A stretch of 12,766 nt of DNA from the NCBI GenBank assembly GCA_902783395.1, contig CACZRA010000342.1, positions 1-12,766 on the forward strand, written 5' to 3'. Source of the DNA: an uncultured Lachnospiraceae bacterium (GTDB taxonomy: Bacteria > Bacillota > Clostridia > Lachnospirales > Lachnospiraceae). A program made the translations under genes and the position numbers. Positions 1 through 7,029 of the stretch are shown here, piece by piece (position 1 is the first letter of the stretch; the number at the start of each line of letters is the position of its first letter). Under the pieces are notes generated by a model. That model was not told the DNA's origin and searched no databases. It worked only from the letters and a program-made list of their open reading frames with translations.

Positions 1-446
1 CATTTGAATATCTTACGGATTATTTTTCCGGAACCGATGATCCCACTGTCATAGTTTTTTTCGGAGATCACGAGCCGTCGGATCCCGTAGTAAGACCGGT
101 ATTAAGGGTCGCGGGCAAGGATACCAGAAATCTGAGCGAAGAAGATGTGGAAAACAGATACGTGGTGCCCTATGTGATCTGGGCCAATTTTGATATCGGC
201 GAGGAGCACGGCAGAAATACAAGTGCGAACCTGCTTGGAAATGATGTCCTTCGTATAGCGGGAGCGGGTGCTTATCCTTACCGGGTCTTCCTTGATGAGG
301 TTGCGGGGGAATACCCTGTGCTTTCCGCCATACGTATCATGGACCGGGATGGAAGGCTTCTGGGAACACGGGAAGCAGAGGAAGATCCTTTGATCGGTAA
401 ATACAGAAAACTACAGTATTATGAGCTTTTTGACAGGGACAGATAA
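1..446 (+). CDS. Lipoteichoic acid synthase-family sulfatase-fold enzyme, C-terminal end (5' truncated)
   Basis: The reading frame is open from base 3 to the TAA at 444-446, giving about 147 residues; the start lies before the window. The sequence VIVFFGDHEPS near the beginning matches the conserved Gly-Asp-His metal-binding motif of the LtaS/sulfatase (alkaline phosphatase-like) family; Asp and His are encoded at 66-71. In Staphylococcus aureus LtaS the equivalent Asp-His pair binds Mn2+. The stretch YVVPYVIWANFDI that follows is typical of clostridial LTA synthase-like proteins. Family members are polytopic membrane proteins whose extracellular domain transfers glycerol-phosphate from phosphatidylglycerol to a growing polymer; only the end of that domain is seen here, so the exact substrate is inferred. 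The gene overlaps or closely precedes the YfhO-family gene, suggesting one operon. Another sulfatase-fold phosphotransferase is possible. Confidence 0.82.
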   Translation, partial: FEYLTDYFSGTDDPTVIVFFGDHEPSDPVVRPVLRVAGKDTRNLSEEDVENRYVVPYVIWANFDIGEEHGRNTSANLLGNDVLRIAGAGAYPYRVFLDEVAGEYPVLSAIRIMDRDGRLLGTREAEEDPLIGKYRKLQYYELFDRDR

Positions 447-2949
447 AACAGTAAAGGAACACCCGTATATGACGGCCTTTACGCTGTCGCTTGTAATGCT
501 GCTCATATACAGTATCATACAGGGGATATTCCCTTTCGGGGAAGCAACCTTTCTGAGAAAGGATCTCTATCACCAGTATCTGCCTTTCCTTTATGAGCTT
601 CGAAGGAGACTGATAAACGGACAGAGTCTGAAGTACAGCTTTGATCTGGGACTGGGGGCTTCATTCTATGCCATGTATGTTTATTATCTCTCTGATCCGC
701 TTAATCTCTTAAGCGTTCTCGTACCCGAGGGATATCTGCTTGAATTCCTTACGCTTATAACATATATGAAGATCGCTCTTTCTTCCTCTTTCATGTGCAG
801 ATATTTAAGATACAGATCCGCGGACTGTCCCGTGGGGGTCTGTGTCCTGCTCTCCCTTTGCTACGGCTTTTCGGGGTATTGTGCCGCTTTTGACTGGAAT
901 GTCATGTGGATGTGGGGGATAGCCCTTGCGCCGCTTGTCCTTATGGGCTATGAAAAGCTTATAAAGGGAGAGGGTTCCGCGCTGTATATCCTGACCATGG
1001 CCTTTACGGTGTGGACAAATTACTACATTGCCATGATAATGGGCATCTTTCTTGTGATCTATTTCTTTGTCTTTTCTGCAGAGGAATCAAAGGATATCTT
1101 ATCCTTCATAAGGGGGGCGGCACGTGCCATACCGGCTACCGCTCTGGCAGGCGGTATGTCCGCAGTGCTTCTTATACCGGAGTACATGGCTGTAAGAGCT
1201 ACATCATTTACCGGGAAAAGCCTTCCCGGCGAGCTGAAATTCTATATGTCCGTTCCGGAACTGATGACCAGATCACTTATGGCCGTTAAGGTTGAGACCT
1301 CTCTGGGACATGAGCCCGGGCTGTACGCGTCACTTTTTGTACTGATCCTTATCCCGCTTTTCTTTCTTAACAGGAATATTCCTTTAAGGATCAGGATCAT
1401 AAGAGGGGGGCTTATCGCTTTTTTTTATCTTTCCTTCGATCTGAATCTTCTGGAATTCATATGGCACGGTATGAATTATCCTGATTCCATTCCCGCAAGA
1501 CAGGCTTTTTTGTTTATCATAGTATGTCTTTGCTGCGCATCCATGGCATTTACAGGGGCGGAAGAGTTCGGCAAAATAAGACCGGCTGTCTCTGCCGCTG
1601 TTCCTCCGGTATTTTTTGCGGCATGCTTTGTTTTCTGCCGTAATGAGGATCATACGGATATATACACATGGATCATGAATGCCGTTTTTATTCTGATGTA
1701 CATGCTTCTGGCATCTGTATATATCTTCAAAAAAACGGAATTCGGGAAATGGGGAAAGTATGCGCTGGGAACGGTGGTTGTATTTGAACTGATCTTCAAT
1801 TTCAATATGACTTCGCTCAGAGATGTGTCAAGGGAATCATATTTCAGGCATGTACTGTCTTACAGGGCACTTGCGGAAGAGGGAGCCGGTATGAACCGTC
1901 TCAATCAGGGGCTTTTTTCACGGTTTGATACGGAAGATGAGAACATACGGAATATATCCTGTCTATCCGGCTATCACGATGTCTCTTATTTCTCGTCCAC
2001 AATAGACAGAGGGGTTACGGATTACTATAAAAAATTCGGGATGAAGGCATCTCGCGTACATTACATGGGAGAAGGACTCACACCCTTCACTTCGGCGGTA
2101 ATGGGGGTGAATTATGTGATCGCCAATTATTACAGAAACAATCAGACGGATTATGATATTGCTTCCTTTAAGGATGAGGAAGGAGAAGACTATCTGTATG
2201 AAAATGCTTTTGCGCTGCCTTTCGGCTATACCGTGCCTTCGTGCAGTTATGAGTTTGATGAAAGGGACGATCCGTACGAAGATCCGCTCGGGTTCCAGAA
2301 TACGGTATCGCTTAAGCTTTCAGGCGATAAGATCTTTTCAGACATAGACGGCGGATATATTGATGATGAACCGGGAAAGACGGTGATAAGCATCCCGGAA
2401 GACGGACATTATTATGCCTGGACTTATGCGGATGTGGATGAAATAAAAGAATATACGGATTTCGACGATGAAATGTACGAAAAATTTGATGATCTTCACT
2501 ATGACAGCATTCTGGATCTGGGGAGGCTTGATAAGGGCACCGTTGTCACTCTTGTTTCGGATACAGATGATACCATGTATATCTCGCTGTACCGATTTGA
2601 TGCCGAAAAAATGGGAAAGCTCACTGAGATGCTGTCGGAGGATACATTGACCCTTACGGATTTTACGGATGACCATATCGAGGGGATCATAGACATGCCG
2701 GAAGACAGGGAGCTGCTGCTCGCCATGCCTGCTTCCGAAGGGTGGGAGATAACACTTGACGGAACGGAAAGGGTTGAAGCGGAGACCTTTTACAACCTGT
2801 TCATGCTGCTTTCCATACCGCCCGGGATCCATCATATAAGCCTTATATACCATATCCCGTATTTTATGACCGGATTACTCATATCAGTCTTGTCATTTAT
2901 TGCTGCTGCGATCTACCTCGTTCTTTACTTGAAACGGATCAGGTGGTAA
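421..2949 (+). CDS. YfhO-family polytopic membrane protein (probable GT-C-type glycosyltransferase)
   Basis: This is an 842-residue protein. A signal-anchor helix (about 18-38) is followed by a loop with DLYHQY (Asp48), many further hydrophobic helices up to about residue 460, a long charged extracytoplasmic region (about 465-810), and a last helix (about 815-837) ending in basic residues KRIRW. This layout, the DLYxQY loop, SGYxxxSYFSS and GVNYVIA are typical of YfhO proteins. In Bacillus subtilis YfhO is required, with CsbB and GtcA, for sugar decoration of lipoteichoic acid; an acidic residue in the first outer loop is the usual catalytic feature of GT-C enzymes, so Asp48 is a candidate (inference). 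Its position behind an LTA synthase-like gene fits that role. The start is uncertain. ATG 421 overlaps the upstream gene by 26 bp and has no clear ribosome binding site. ATG 469 has AAAGGA at 453-458 but would lose the positively charged residues before helix 1. I keep 421. Confidence 0.85.
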   Translation: MSFLTGTDKTVKEHPYMTAFTLSLVMLLIYSIIQGIFPFGEATFLRKDLYHQYLPFLYELRRRLINGQSLKYSFDLGLGASFYAMYVYYLSDPLNLLSVLVPEGYLLEFLTLITYMKIALSSSFMCRYLRYRSADCPVGVCVLLSLCYGFSGYCAAFDWNVMWMWGIALAPLVLMGYEKLIKGEGSALYILTMAFTVWTNYYIAMIMGIFLVIYFFVFSAEESKDILSFIRGAARAIPATALAGGMSAVLLIPEYMAVRATSFTGKSLPGELKFYMSVPELMTRSLMAVKVETSLGHEPGLYASLFVLILIPLFFLNRNIPLRIRIIRGGLIAFFYLSFDLNLLEFIWHGMNYPDSIPARQAFLFIIVCLCCASMAFTGAEEFGKIRPAVSAAVPPVFFAACFVFCRNEDHTDIYTWIMNAVFILMYMLLASVYIFKKTEFGKWGKYALGTVVVFELIFNFNMTSLRDVSRESYFRHVLSYRALAEEGAGMNRLNQGLFSRFDTEDENIRNISCLSGYHDVSYFSSTIDRGVTDYYKKFGMKASRVHYMGEGLTPFTSAVMGVNYVIANYYRNNQTDYDIASFKDEEGEDYLYENAFALPFGYTVPSCSYEFDERDDPYEDPLGFQNTVSLKLSGDKIFSDIDGGYIDDEPGKTVISIPEDGHYYAWTYADVDEIKEYTDFDDEMYEKFDDLHYDSILDLGRLDKGTVVTLVSDTDDTMYISLYRFDAEKMGKLTEMLSEDTLTLTDFTDDHIEGIIDMPEDRELLLAMPASEGWEITLDGTERVEAETFYNLFMLLSIPPGIHHISLIYHIPYFMTGLLISVLSFIAAAIYLVLYLKRIRW

Positions 2950-2973
2950 AATCTTATATTATTCTGCCGATTA
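2947..2973 (+). promoter_or_regulatory. Sigma-28/SigD (flagellar) promoter for the first chemoreceptor gene
   Basis: TAAA at 2947-2950, a spacer of exactly 15 bases, then GCCGATTA at 2966-2973. The FliA/SigD consensus is TAAA-N15-GCCGATAA (or -AT), so the -35 core is perfect and the -10 differs at one base. The -35 element contains the TAA stop codon of the upstream YfhO-family gene. Transcription would start near 2980, about 25 bases before the ATG at 3006, with the ribosome binding site in between. Chemoreceptor genes are classic members of this regulon. Confidence 0.85.
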
Positions 2974-2984
2974 CAGGGGCGTAC

Positions 2985-2993
2985 AAAAAGGAG
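2985..2993 (+). promoter_or_regulatory. Ribosome binding site that fixes the start of the first chemoreceptor
   Basis: AAAAAGGAG lies 12 bases before ATG 3006. The frame is also open from a GTG-type codon at 2943, but that codon precedes the SigD -35 element and has no ribosome binding site, so it would not be on the SigD transcript. The protein from 3006 also begins with the usual basic N-terminus followed directly by a membrane helix. Confidence 0.75.
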
Positions 2994-3005
2994 AGTGATG
3001 GTATC

Positions 3006-4982
3006 ATGTCTAAATTTAAGGTGAAGGTGCAGCTGCTTATCATGGCGCTTGTGCCGCTTGTTGTTTTGGGAGTTGTCCTACTCGTGATAAGCTACAAGTC
3101 CATCATGAGCAAGGCCATAGAGGATGCGGAGCAGACAAACCTTCTCATGTGTAAGGAGATCGAGGCTGAGTTTTCGGGTATACTCGATCAGAATGTCGCG
3201 GCCATACAGGGGATTGCGAAGTCACCTGCCGTGGTAGCCTATCTTGAGGGTAATGAGAATGCTCCCTCTGATGATGTGATACTTGCATACCTGAAGGATG
3301 TGGATGATTATTTTGCCGACGGTAATGCCATAGCCATAGCCGGAGCGGACGGCATGCAGCGTGTCCGTACAGTGGGAGACTGTGTCGATGTATCGGACAG
3401 GGAATACTTCCAGAAGGGAGTATCCGGTAAAACCTACGTATCCGATCTTATCGTCAGCAAATCCACGGGCTCAAGGATCACTTCCATAATAGTGCCTGTC
3501 TACGGAGACGACGGCAGTGTGGTCGGTACCGTACAGAGAAACTATAATCTTGAAGCTTTTCATGATTTTCTTGCAAATAAGGGATATGAGGCCTTTATCG
3601 TTGACAGGGACGGAGATATCGTAGCCCATGCGGAGTATTCCATAGATGCGGATAAAGAACAGAATTTCGGCACATCGACCTTTATGACCGAAGGTAAGGA
3701 TGAGGGTACATACGAATCCGATACCGGAAGAGGCTATGTCGGCATGATGGCGTATGTCAAGGAGCCGCATACCGAATGGACGGTTGTAGCAGCCCAGCAC
3801 AAGGATGATGTCACGGCACATGCGAGACAGAGCGCGCTTATCATAGCCATAGTAGGCATTATCCTGCTCATCGGTTCTGTCATACTTGTGCTTATCACGG
3901 CGAATTCTTTCGTAAAGCCCATAACTGCCATAAATCATGCACTTGAAAAGTTTGCGGACGGTGAGTTTCATGAGATCAGAGGGTACGAAGGACGGAAGGA
4001 TGAGTTCGGAAATATCGTACAGAACACCAACAGTGTACTTGATCATGTGAAGGGAGTGGTAGCCGATCTGAAGGATGTGATGAGGAATCTCGGAGAATCC
4101 TCACAGTCTCTTGCGGAAACTGCCGAGCAGATAAGCCAGACTACGGATGATGTTTCTGAAGCGGTCCAGGAGGTTGCAAAGGGTGCTACGGAACAGGCTG
4201 ATACCATACAGAAAGCAACTGAGAACATCGGAACCCTGTCAGATGCGATACAGAACGTGGCGAATAATGCGGAAGGACTTGCTTCCACGGCCACATCCAT
4301 GAGTGATTCGAGTAATTCTTCAGCAGACGCCATGAAGGAGCTCTCTTCAAATATGGAAGCCATGAACAGTGCCATGGCAGAGATATCCGAAGGCATGAAT
4401 GCGACGAATGCGGCGGTAGAAGGAGTGAACCAGAAGGTGGACGGTATCACCAGCATCGCTTCACAGACCAATCTGCTCGCTCTGAACGCCTCAATAGAAG
4501 CGGCAAGGGCAGGGGAAGCCGGAAGGGGCTTTGCCGTGGTAGCCGAGGAGATAGGAAAGCTTGCCACCGAATCCGCCCAGACTGCCGAGGAGATAAGATC
4601 AGAGATGTCAAAGCTTCTTGAGCAGTCCAAGAATGCCATCGCAAAGACCGAAGAGGTAACGGTGATAACCGGAAACGTGAATACTGTGCTGCAGAATACG
4701 GTGGGACGGATAAATGAACTTATCGACGGTGTGGGAACCACTGTTGACGGCGTTACCACCATATCCGGACTCTCACAGGAATCCGCAGCGAGCAAGACCA
4801 TCATTGTGGATGCGATGGATTCGCTTTCCGCCATTTCAGAGGAGAACGCCGCCTCGACGCAGGAAACATCCGCATCCATGCAGGAGCTTAATGCAACGGT
4901 CAACGTACTCTCAGAGTCGGCAGGCAATCTCAATGATCTTGCGAAGAAGCTTGAGGAGGATCTTGACTTCTTTAAGATCTGA
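3006..4982 (+). CDS. Methyl-accepting chemotaxis protein with double Cache sensor (MCP 1)
   Basis: This 658-residue transmembrane chemoreceptor detects a ligand outside the cell and controls CheA through CheW. In order: helix 1 (about 9-29); a roughly 245-residue extracellular dCache-like domain (31-275) with DREYFQKG...YVSD in the membrane-distal lobe and GRGYVGMMAY in the proximal lobe; helix 2 (276-298); HAMP (299-350); and a coiled-coil signalling domain to the end. The hairpin tip around 484-508 (SQTNLLALNASIEAARAG...GRGFAVVA) is the invariant CheA/CheW contact region. Glu/Gln pairs near 396-402 and 612-628 are likely methylation sites. There is no CheR-tethering pentapeptide; the protein ends DLDFFKI. 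The ligand is unknown: positions matching the amino-acid-binding Cache motif carry Tyr/Phe and Asn instead of Trp/Tyr and Asp. It has its own SigD promoter and no obvious terminator behind it. Confidence 0.95.
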   Translation: MSKFKVKVQLLIMALVPLVVLGVVLLVISYKSIMSKAIEDAEQTNLLMCKEIEAEFSGILDQNVAAIQGIAKSPAVVAYLEGNENAPSDDVILAYLKDVDDYFADGNAIAIAGADGMQRVRTVGDCVDVSDREYFQKGVSGKTYVSDLIVSKSTGSRITSIIVPVYGDDGSVVGTVQRNYNLEAFHDFLANKGYEAFIVDRDGDIVAHAEYSIDADKEQNFGTSTFMTEGKDEGTYESDTGRGYVGMMAYVKEPHTEWTVVAAQHKDDVTAHARQSALIIAIVGIILLIGSVILVLITANSFVKPITAINHALEKFADGEFHEIRGYEGRKDEFGNIVQNTNSVLDHVKGVVADLKDVMRNLGESSQSLAETAEQISQTTDDVSEAVQEVAKGATEQADTIQKATENIGTLSDAIQNVANNAEGLASTATSMSDSSNSSADAMKELSSNMEAMNSAMAEISEGMNATNAAVEGVNQKVDGITSIASQTNLLALNASIEAARAGEAGRGFAVVAEEIGKLATESAQTAEEIRSEMSKLLEQSKNAIAKTEEVTVITGNVNTVLQNTVGRINELIDGVGTTVDGVTTISGLSQESAASKTIIVDAMDSLSAISEENAASTQETSASMQELNATVNVLSESAGNLNDLAKKLEEDLDFFKI

Positions 4983-5000
4983 ATTATAGGAGATGCGCTG

Positions 5001-5029
5001 TTGTGAGTGTTTATTTCCTATGTTACAAT
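5001..5029 (+). promoter_or_regulatory. SigA-like extended -10 promoter for the second chemoreceptor gene
   Basis: TTGTGA (5001-5006; 4 of 6 consensus bases) is followed by a 17-base spacer and TACAAT (5024-5029; 5 of 6). The TG of an extended -10 (TGnTACAAT) is at 5021-5022. Transcription would begin near 5036, giving a leader of about 65 bases. No TAAA-N15-GCCGAT element is present in this 119-bp gap, so this receptor seems not to share the first one's SigD control, although read-through from MCP 1 remains possible. Confidence 0.55.
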
Positions 5030-5035
5030 TTTGTT

Positions 5036-5057
5036 TGTAATGCTTTAAGGCATTACA
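5036..5057 (+). promoter_or_regulatory. 22-bp near-perfect palindrome at the predicted transcription start of MCP 2
   Basis: TGTAATGC (5036-5043) and GCATTACA (5050-5057) are exact inverted copies around a 6-base centre TTTAAG. A second inverted pair, TTACAA (5023-5028) and TTGTAA (5035-5040), overlaps it and the -10 element, so the two stems would compete for the same bases. No T-run follows, which argues against a terminator. It could be an operator for a dimeric repressor or a leader hairpin; I recognise no specific regulator. Confidence 0.5.
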
Positions 5058-5101
5058 TACTGGAAGTGAGTTTTCTATAAAGAAGAATGAGGTAAAGGCA
5101 G

Positions 5102-6829
5102 ATGTTAAAGAAACAGAGTATTATGGTGAAGCTTGGCATTATGACGCTCCCGCTGGCGATACTTGCGATCGTACTCGGGATCTATTCCGGAGTGAGCGAG
5201 ATATCGACGCTGAATGAGGCTAAGCAGGTTTATTTCGACGAACTGAACGGTATGATCGATACCGTGCTCTCTACGGATCGTGACTTCTATCAGGCACAGC
5301 TGGGCGGTGACAGGGCTTATCTCATGGAGATGAAGGGATGGTCCTCCGACGTGGCAGGAAACCTCGATGATTATGACAGCAACAAGCAGCAGGTGTATGA
5401 CGGTCTTAATAAGCTCGGAACCGAGCTCGCAAGTGATCCTTATCTCAATAATGAGTTCCGTATGTCCGGACAGACCGATTCCTGCGCCAATCTTGTAGCT
5501 CAGGCCAAAAGCCTTGTGCAGGCGTGGGAGCAGTCCTATAACCCTCATGATCATTCCGGAGCATATGAAGATCAGTACCCTGCGTTTCTTGCAGCACGTG
5601 AGATCATCGGAGATTTCCAGGATATCATAGAGGAATATGCAACTTATAAAAACGCCGAGATGCAGGCTGAGATAAGGACTAAGATAATAGTTCTCATAGT
5701 CATTCTGGTGATAGTGATCGCTCTGATAGGCTTTGTATGCATAAGCGTGATGAGATATATCATGGGCAGCACGAAGGTCATTTCGAATTCACTGTCAAGA
5801 CTTTCGGAGGGTGAGTTCGTGAAGGTGGATCAGTACCTTGACTACGACGACGAGATCGGAGGCATGATCAAGGATACAAACTCCGTCATAGATACCCTGC
5901 GCGGCATCATATCCAATGTCAAGGATACGACCCTTACTCTCGGAAACTCATCCAATGATCTTGCGGATACGGCGGGACAGATAAGCCATACGGCTGATGA
6001 TGTGTCAAATGCCATACAGGAGATCGCGAAGGGGGCTACGGAGCAGGCTGATAATATCCAGCAGGCTACCGAAAGCGTCGGTAATATTGATGTAGCCGTG
6101 TCGGGAGTTACCGAGAACACGAACATGCTCGCAGGAACCGCAGATGAAATGAACACCTCCAGCCAGACCTCTGCTGACGAGCTTGACAAGCTGATGAGGA
6201 GCTCCGAAGAGATGAACAGGAATGTCGAGGAGATCACCGAAGCGATCAATGCCACAAGCCAGGCTGTCAACACCGTTAATGAGAAGGTTGATATGATCAC
6301 GAATATCGCTTCCCAGACCAACCTTCTTGCATTGAATGCCTCCATTGAGGCTGCCCGTGCTGGTGATGCCGGAAGAGGTTTTGCGGTTGTCGCTACAGAG
6401 ATCGGAAGCCTTGCAACAGATTCCAATACAACGGCTGAGGAGATACGTAAGGAGATGGCAAGCCTTCTGGCTCAGTCGGAGCAGGCAACGCTCAAGGCCG
6501 AGCAGGTTAAGAAGGTGGCCATGGAGCAGCAGGAGGTCCTTCAGGCTACGGTTGATTCCATACATGACCTTATCACCAATATACAGACTACGGTCAGCGG
6601 CGTAGGCTCCATTTCAAGTAACGCGGACACCTGTCTGTCTGCCAAGGATGTTGTCGTTGACGCGATGGGTTCACTTTCGGCACTATCCGAGCAGAATGCG
6701 GCTGCGTCACAGCAGACCTCGGCTTCCATGCAGGAGCTCAATGCAACCGTGAATGTACTTGCCGGCTCTGCGGATAAACTCAACGAGCTTGCACAGAGAC
6801 TTACTCAGGATATGTCCTTCTTCAAATAA
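5102..6829 (+). CDS. Methyl-accepting chemotaxis protein with helical-bundle-like sensor (MCP 2)
   Basis: This is a 575-residue chemoreceptor. Helix 1 spans about 10-29; the extracellular sensor (30-194) is mostly predicted helix, with a central NPHDHSG segment (147-153); helix 2 is 195-217; HAMP is about 218-270, with LSRLSEGEF and DEIGGMIKDTNSV; the rest is the signalling coiled coil with its tip at 401-426. The short helical sensor resembles four-helix-bundle (4HB_MCP-type) receptors rather than Cache, but I cannot confirm the family by eye. The cytoplasmic part is close to MCP 1: both have AKGATEQAD, SQTNLLALNASIEAARAG, TSASMQELNATVNVL and a C-terminus ending in FFK, suggesting tandem duplication with sensor exchange. 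GAGGT at 5089-5093, 8 bases before the ATG, supports the start. A strong terminator follows. Confidence 0.94.
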   Translation: MLKKQSIMVKLGIMTLPLAILAIVLGIYSGVSEISTLNEAKQVYFDELNGMIDTVLSTDRDFYQAQLGGDRAYLMEMKGWSSDVAGNLDDYDSNKQQVYDGLNKLGTELASDPYLNNEFRMSGQTDSCANLVAQAKSLVQAWEQSYNPHDHSGAYEDQYPAFLAAREIIGDFQDIIEEYATYKNAEMQAEIRTKIIVLIVILVIVIALIGFVCISVMRYIMGSTKVISNSLSRLSEGEFVKVDQYLDYDDEIGGMIKDTNSVIDTLRGIISNVKDTTLTLGNSSNDLADTAGQISHTADDVSNAIQEIAKGATEQADNIQQATESVGNIDVAVSGVTENTNMLAGTADEMNTSSQTSADELDKLMRSSEEMNRNVEEITEAINATSQAVNTVNEKVDMITNIASQTNLLALNASIEAARAGDAGRGFAVVATEIGSLATDSNTTAEEIRKEMASLLAQSEQATLKAEQVKKVAMEQQEVLQATVDSIHDLITNIQTTVSGVGSISSNADTCLSAKDVVVDAMGSLSALSEQNAAASQQTSASMQELNATVNVLAGSADKLNELAQRLTQDMSFFK

Positions 6830-6848
6830 AACTGAAAACATAAGGCAG

Positions 6849-6894
6849 AAACAGGATCTTCGCACAAGATATAGTACGGGGATCCTGTTTTTTT
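6849..6894 (+). terminator. Rho-independent terminator after MCP 2
   Basis: AAACAGGATC (6849-6858) and GATCCTGTTT (6881-6890) form a perfect 10-bp stem with a 22-base loop, followed by Ts so that seven Ts run from 6888 to 6894. It sits 20 bases after the MCP 2 stop codon. ATCTT (6856-6860) and AAGAT (6866-6870) could form a small alternative hairpin that would use part of the left arm. The terminator separates MCP 3 from the upstream receptors. Confidence 0.88.
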
Positions 6895-6917
6895 ACAAAA
6901 TGATGTATTTTAGGATT

Positions 6918-6934
6918 GATTATTTCCGATAATC
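6918..6934 (+). promoter_or_regulatory. Inverted repeat with a weak SigD-like element upstream of MCP 3
   Basis: GATTAT (6918-6923) and ATAATC (6929-6934) are exact inverted copies with a 5-base centre. The same stretch contains TCCGATAA (6925-6932), 7 of 8 bases of a SigD -10, but the matching -35 position (6906-6909) reads TATT, only 2 of 4. About 20 bases downstream is another candidate, an extended -10-like TGTTATACC (6954-6962) without a good -35. A promoter must lie between the terminator and the ATG at 7030; these are the best candidates and neither is convincing. Confidence 0.3.
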
Positions 6935-7029
6935 GTTGTAAAATGTGTTAGTCTGTTATACCGGATCTGAGAATCGGCTTGAAATAAAAAAATTCCATAT
7001 CACTTTGAGAGATTGGAAAGGAGAAGGTG

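Noticed and set aside
2943..3005. Earlier start for MCP 1 at 2943
   Set aside because: It lies before the SigD -35 element, lacks a ribosome binding site and would add 21 residues not typical of the family; ATG 3006 fits much better.
4043..4933. Long open frame on the - strand (296 codons) inside MCP 1
   Set aside because: It is antisense to the Ala/Ser/Glu-rich signalling coiled coil; such biased codons commonly leave the opposite strand open. The translation is low-complexity Ser/Ala/Val, with no ribosome binding site or domain.
4714..4989. Open frame on the + strand near the end of MCP 1
   Set aside because: It lies out of frame within MCP 1, and the product is Pro/Arg-rich with no recognisable domain.
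5023..5057. Overlapping stems read as a terminator after MCP 1
   Set aside because: No T-run follows either stem, and they overlap a plausible promoter that drives MCP 2.
5842..6565. Two overlapping - strand open frames inside MCP 2
   Set aside because: Same cause as in MCP 1: mirror images of the signalling domain, with no recognisable protein.
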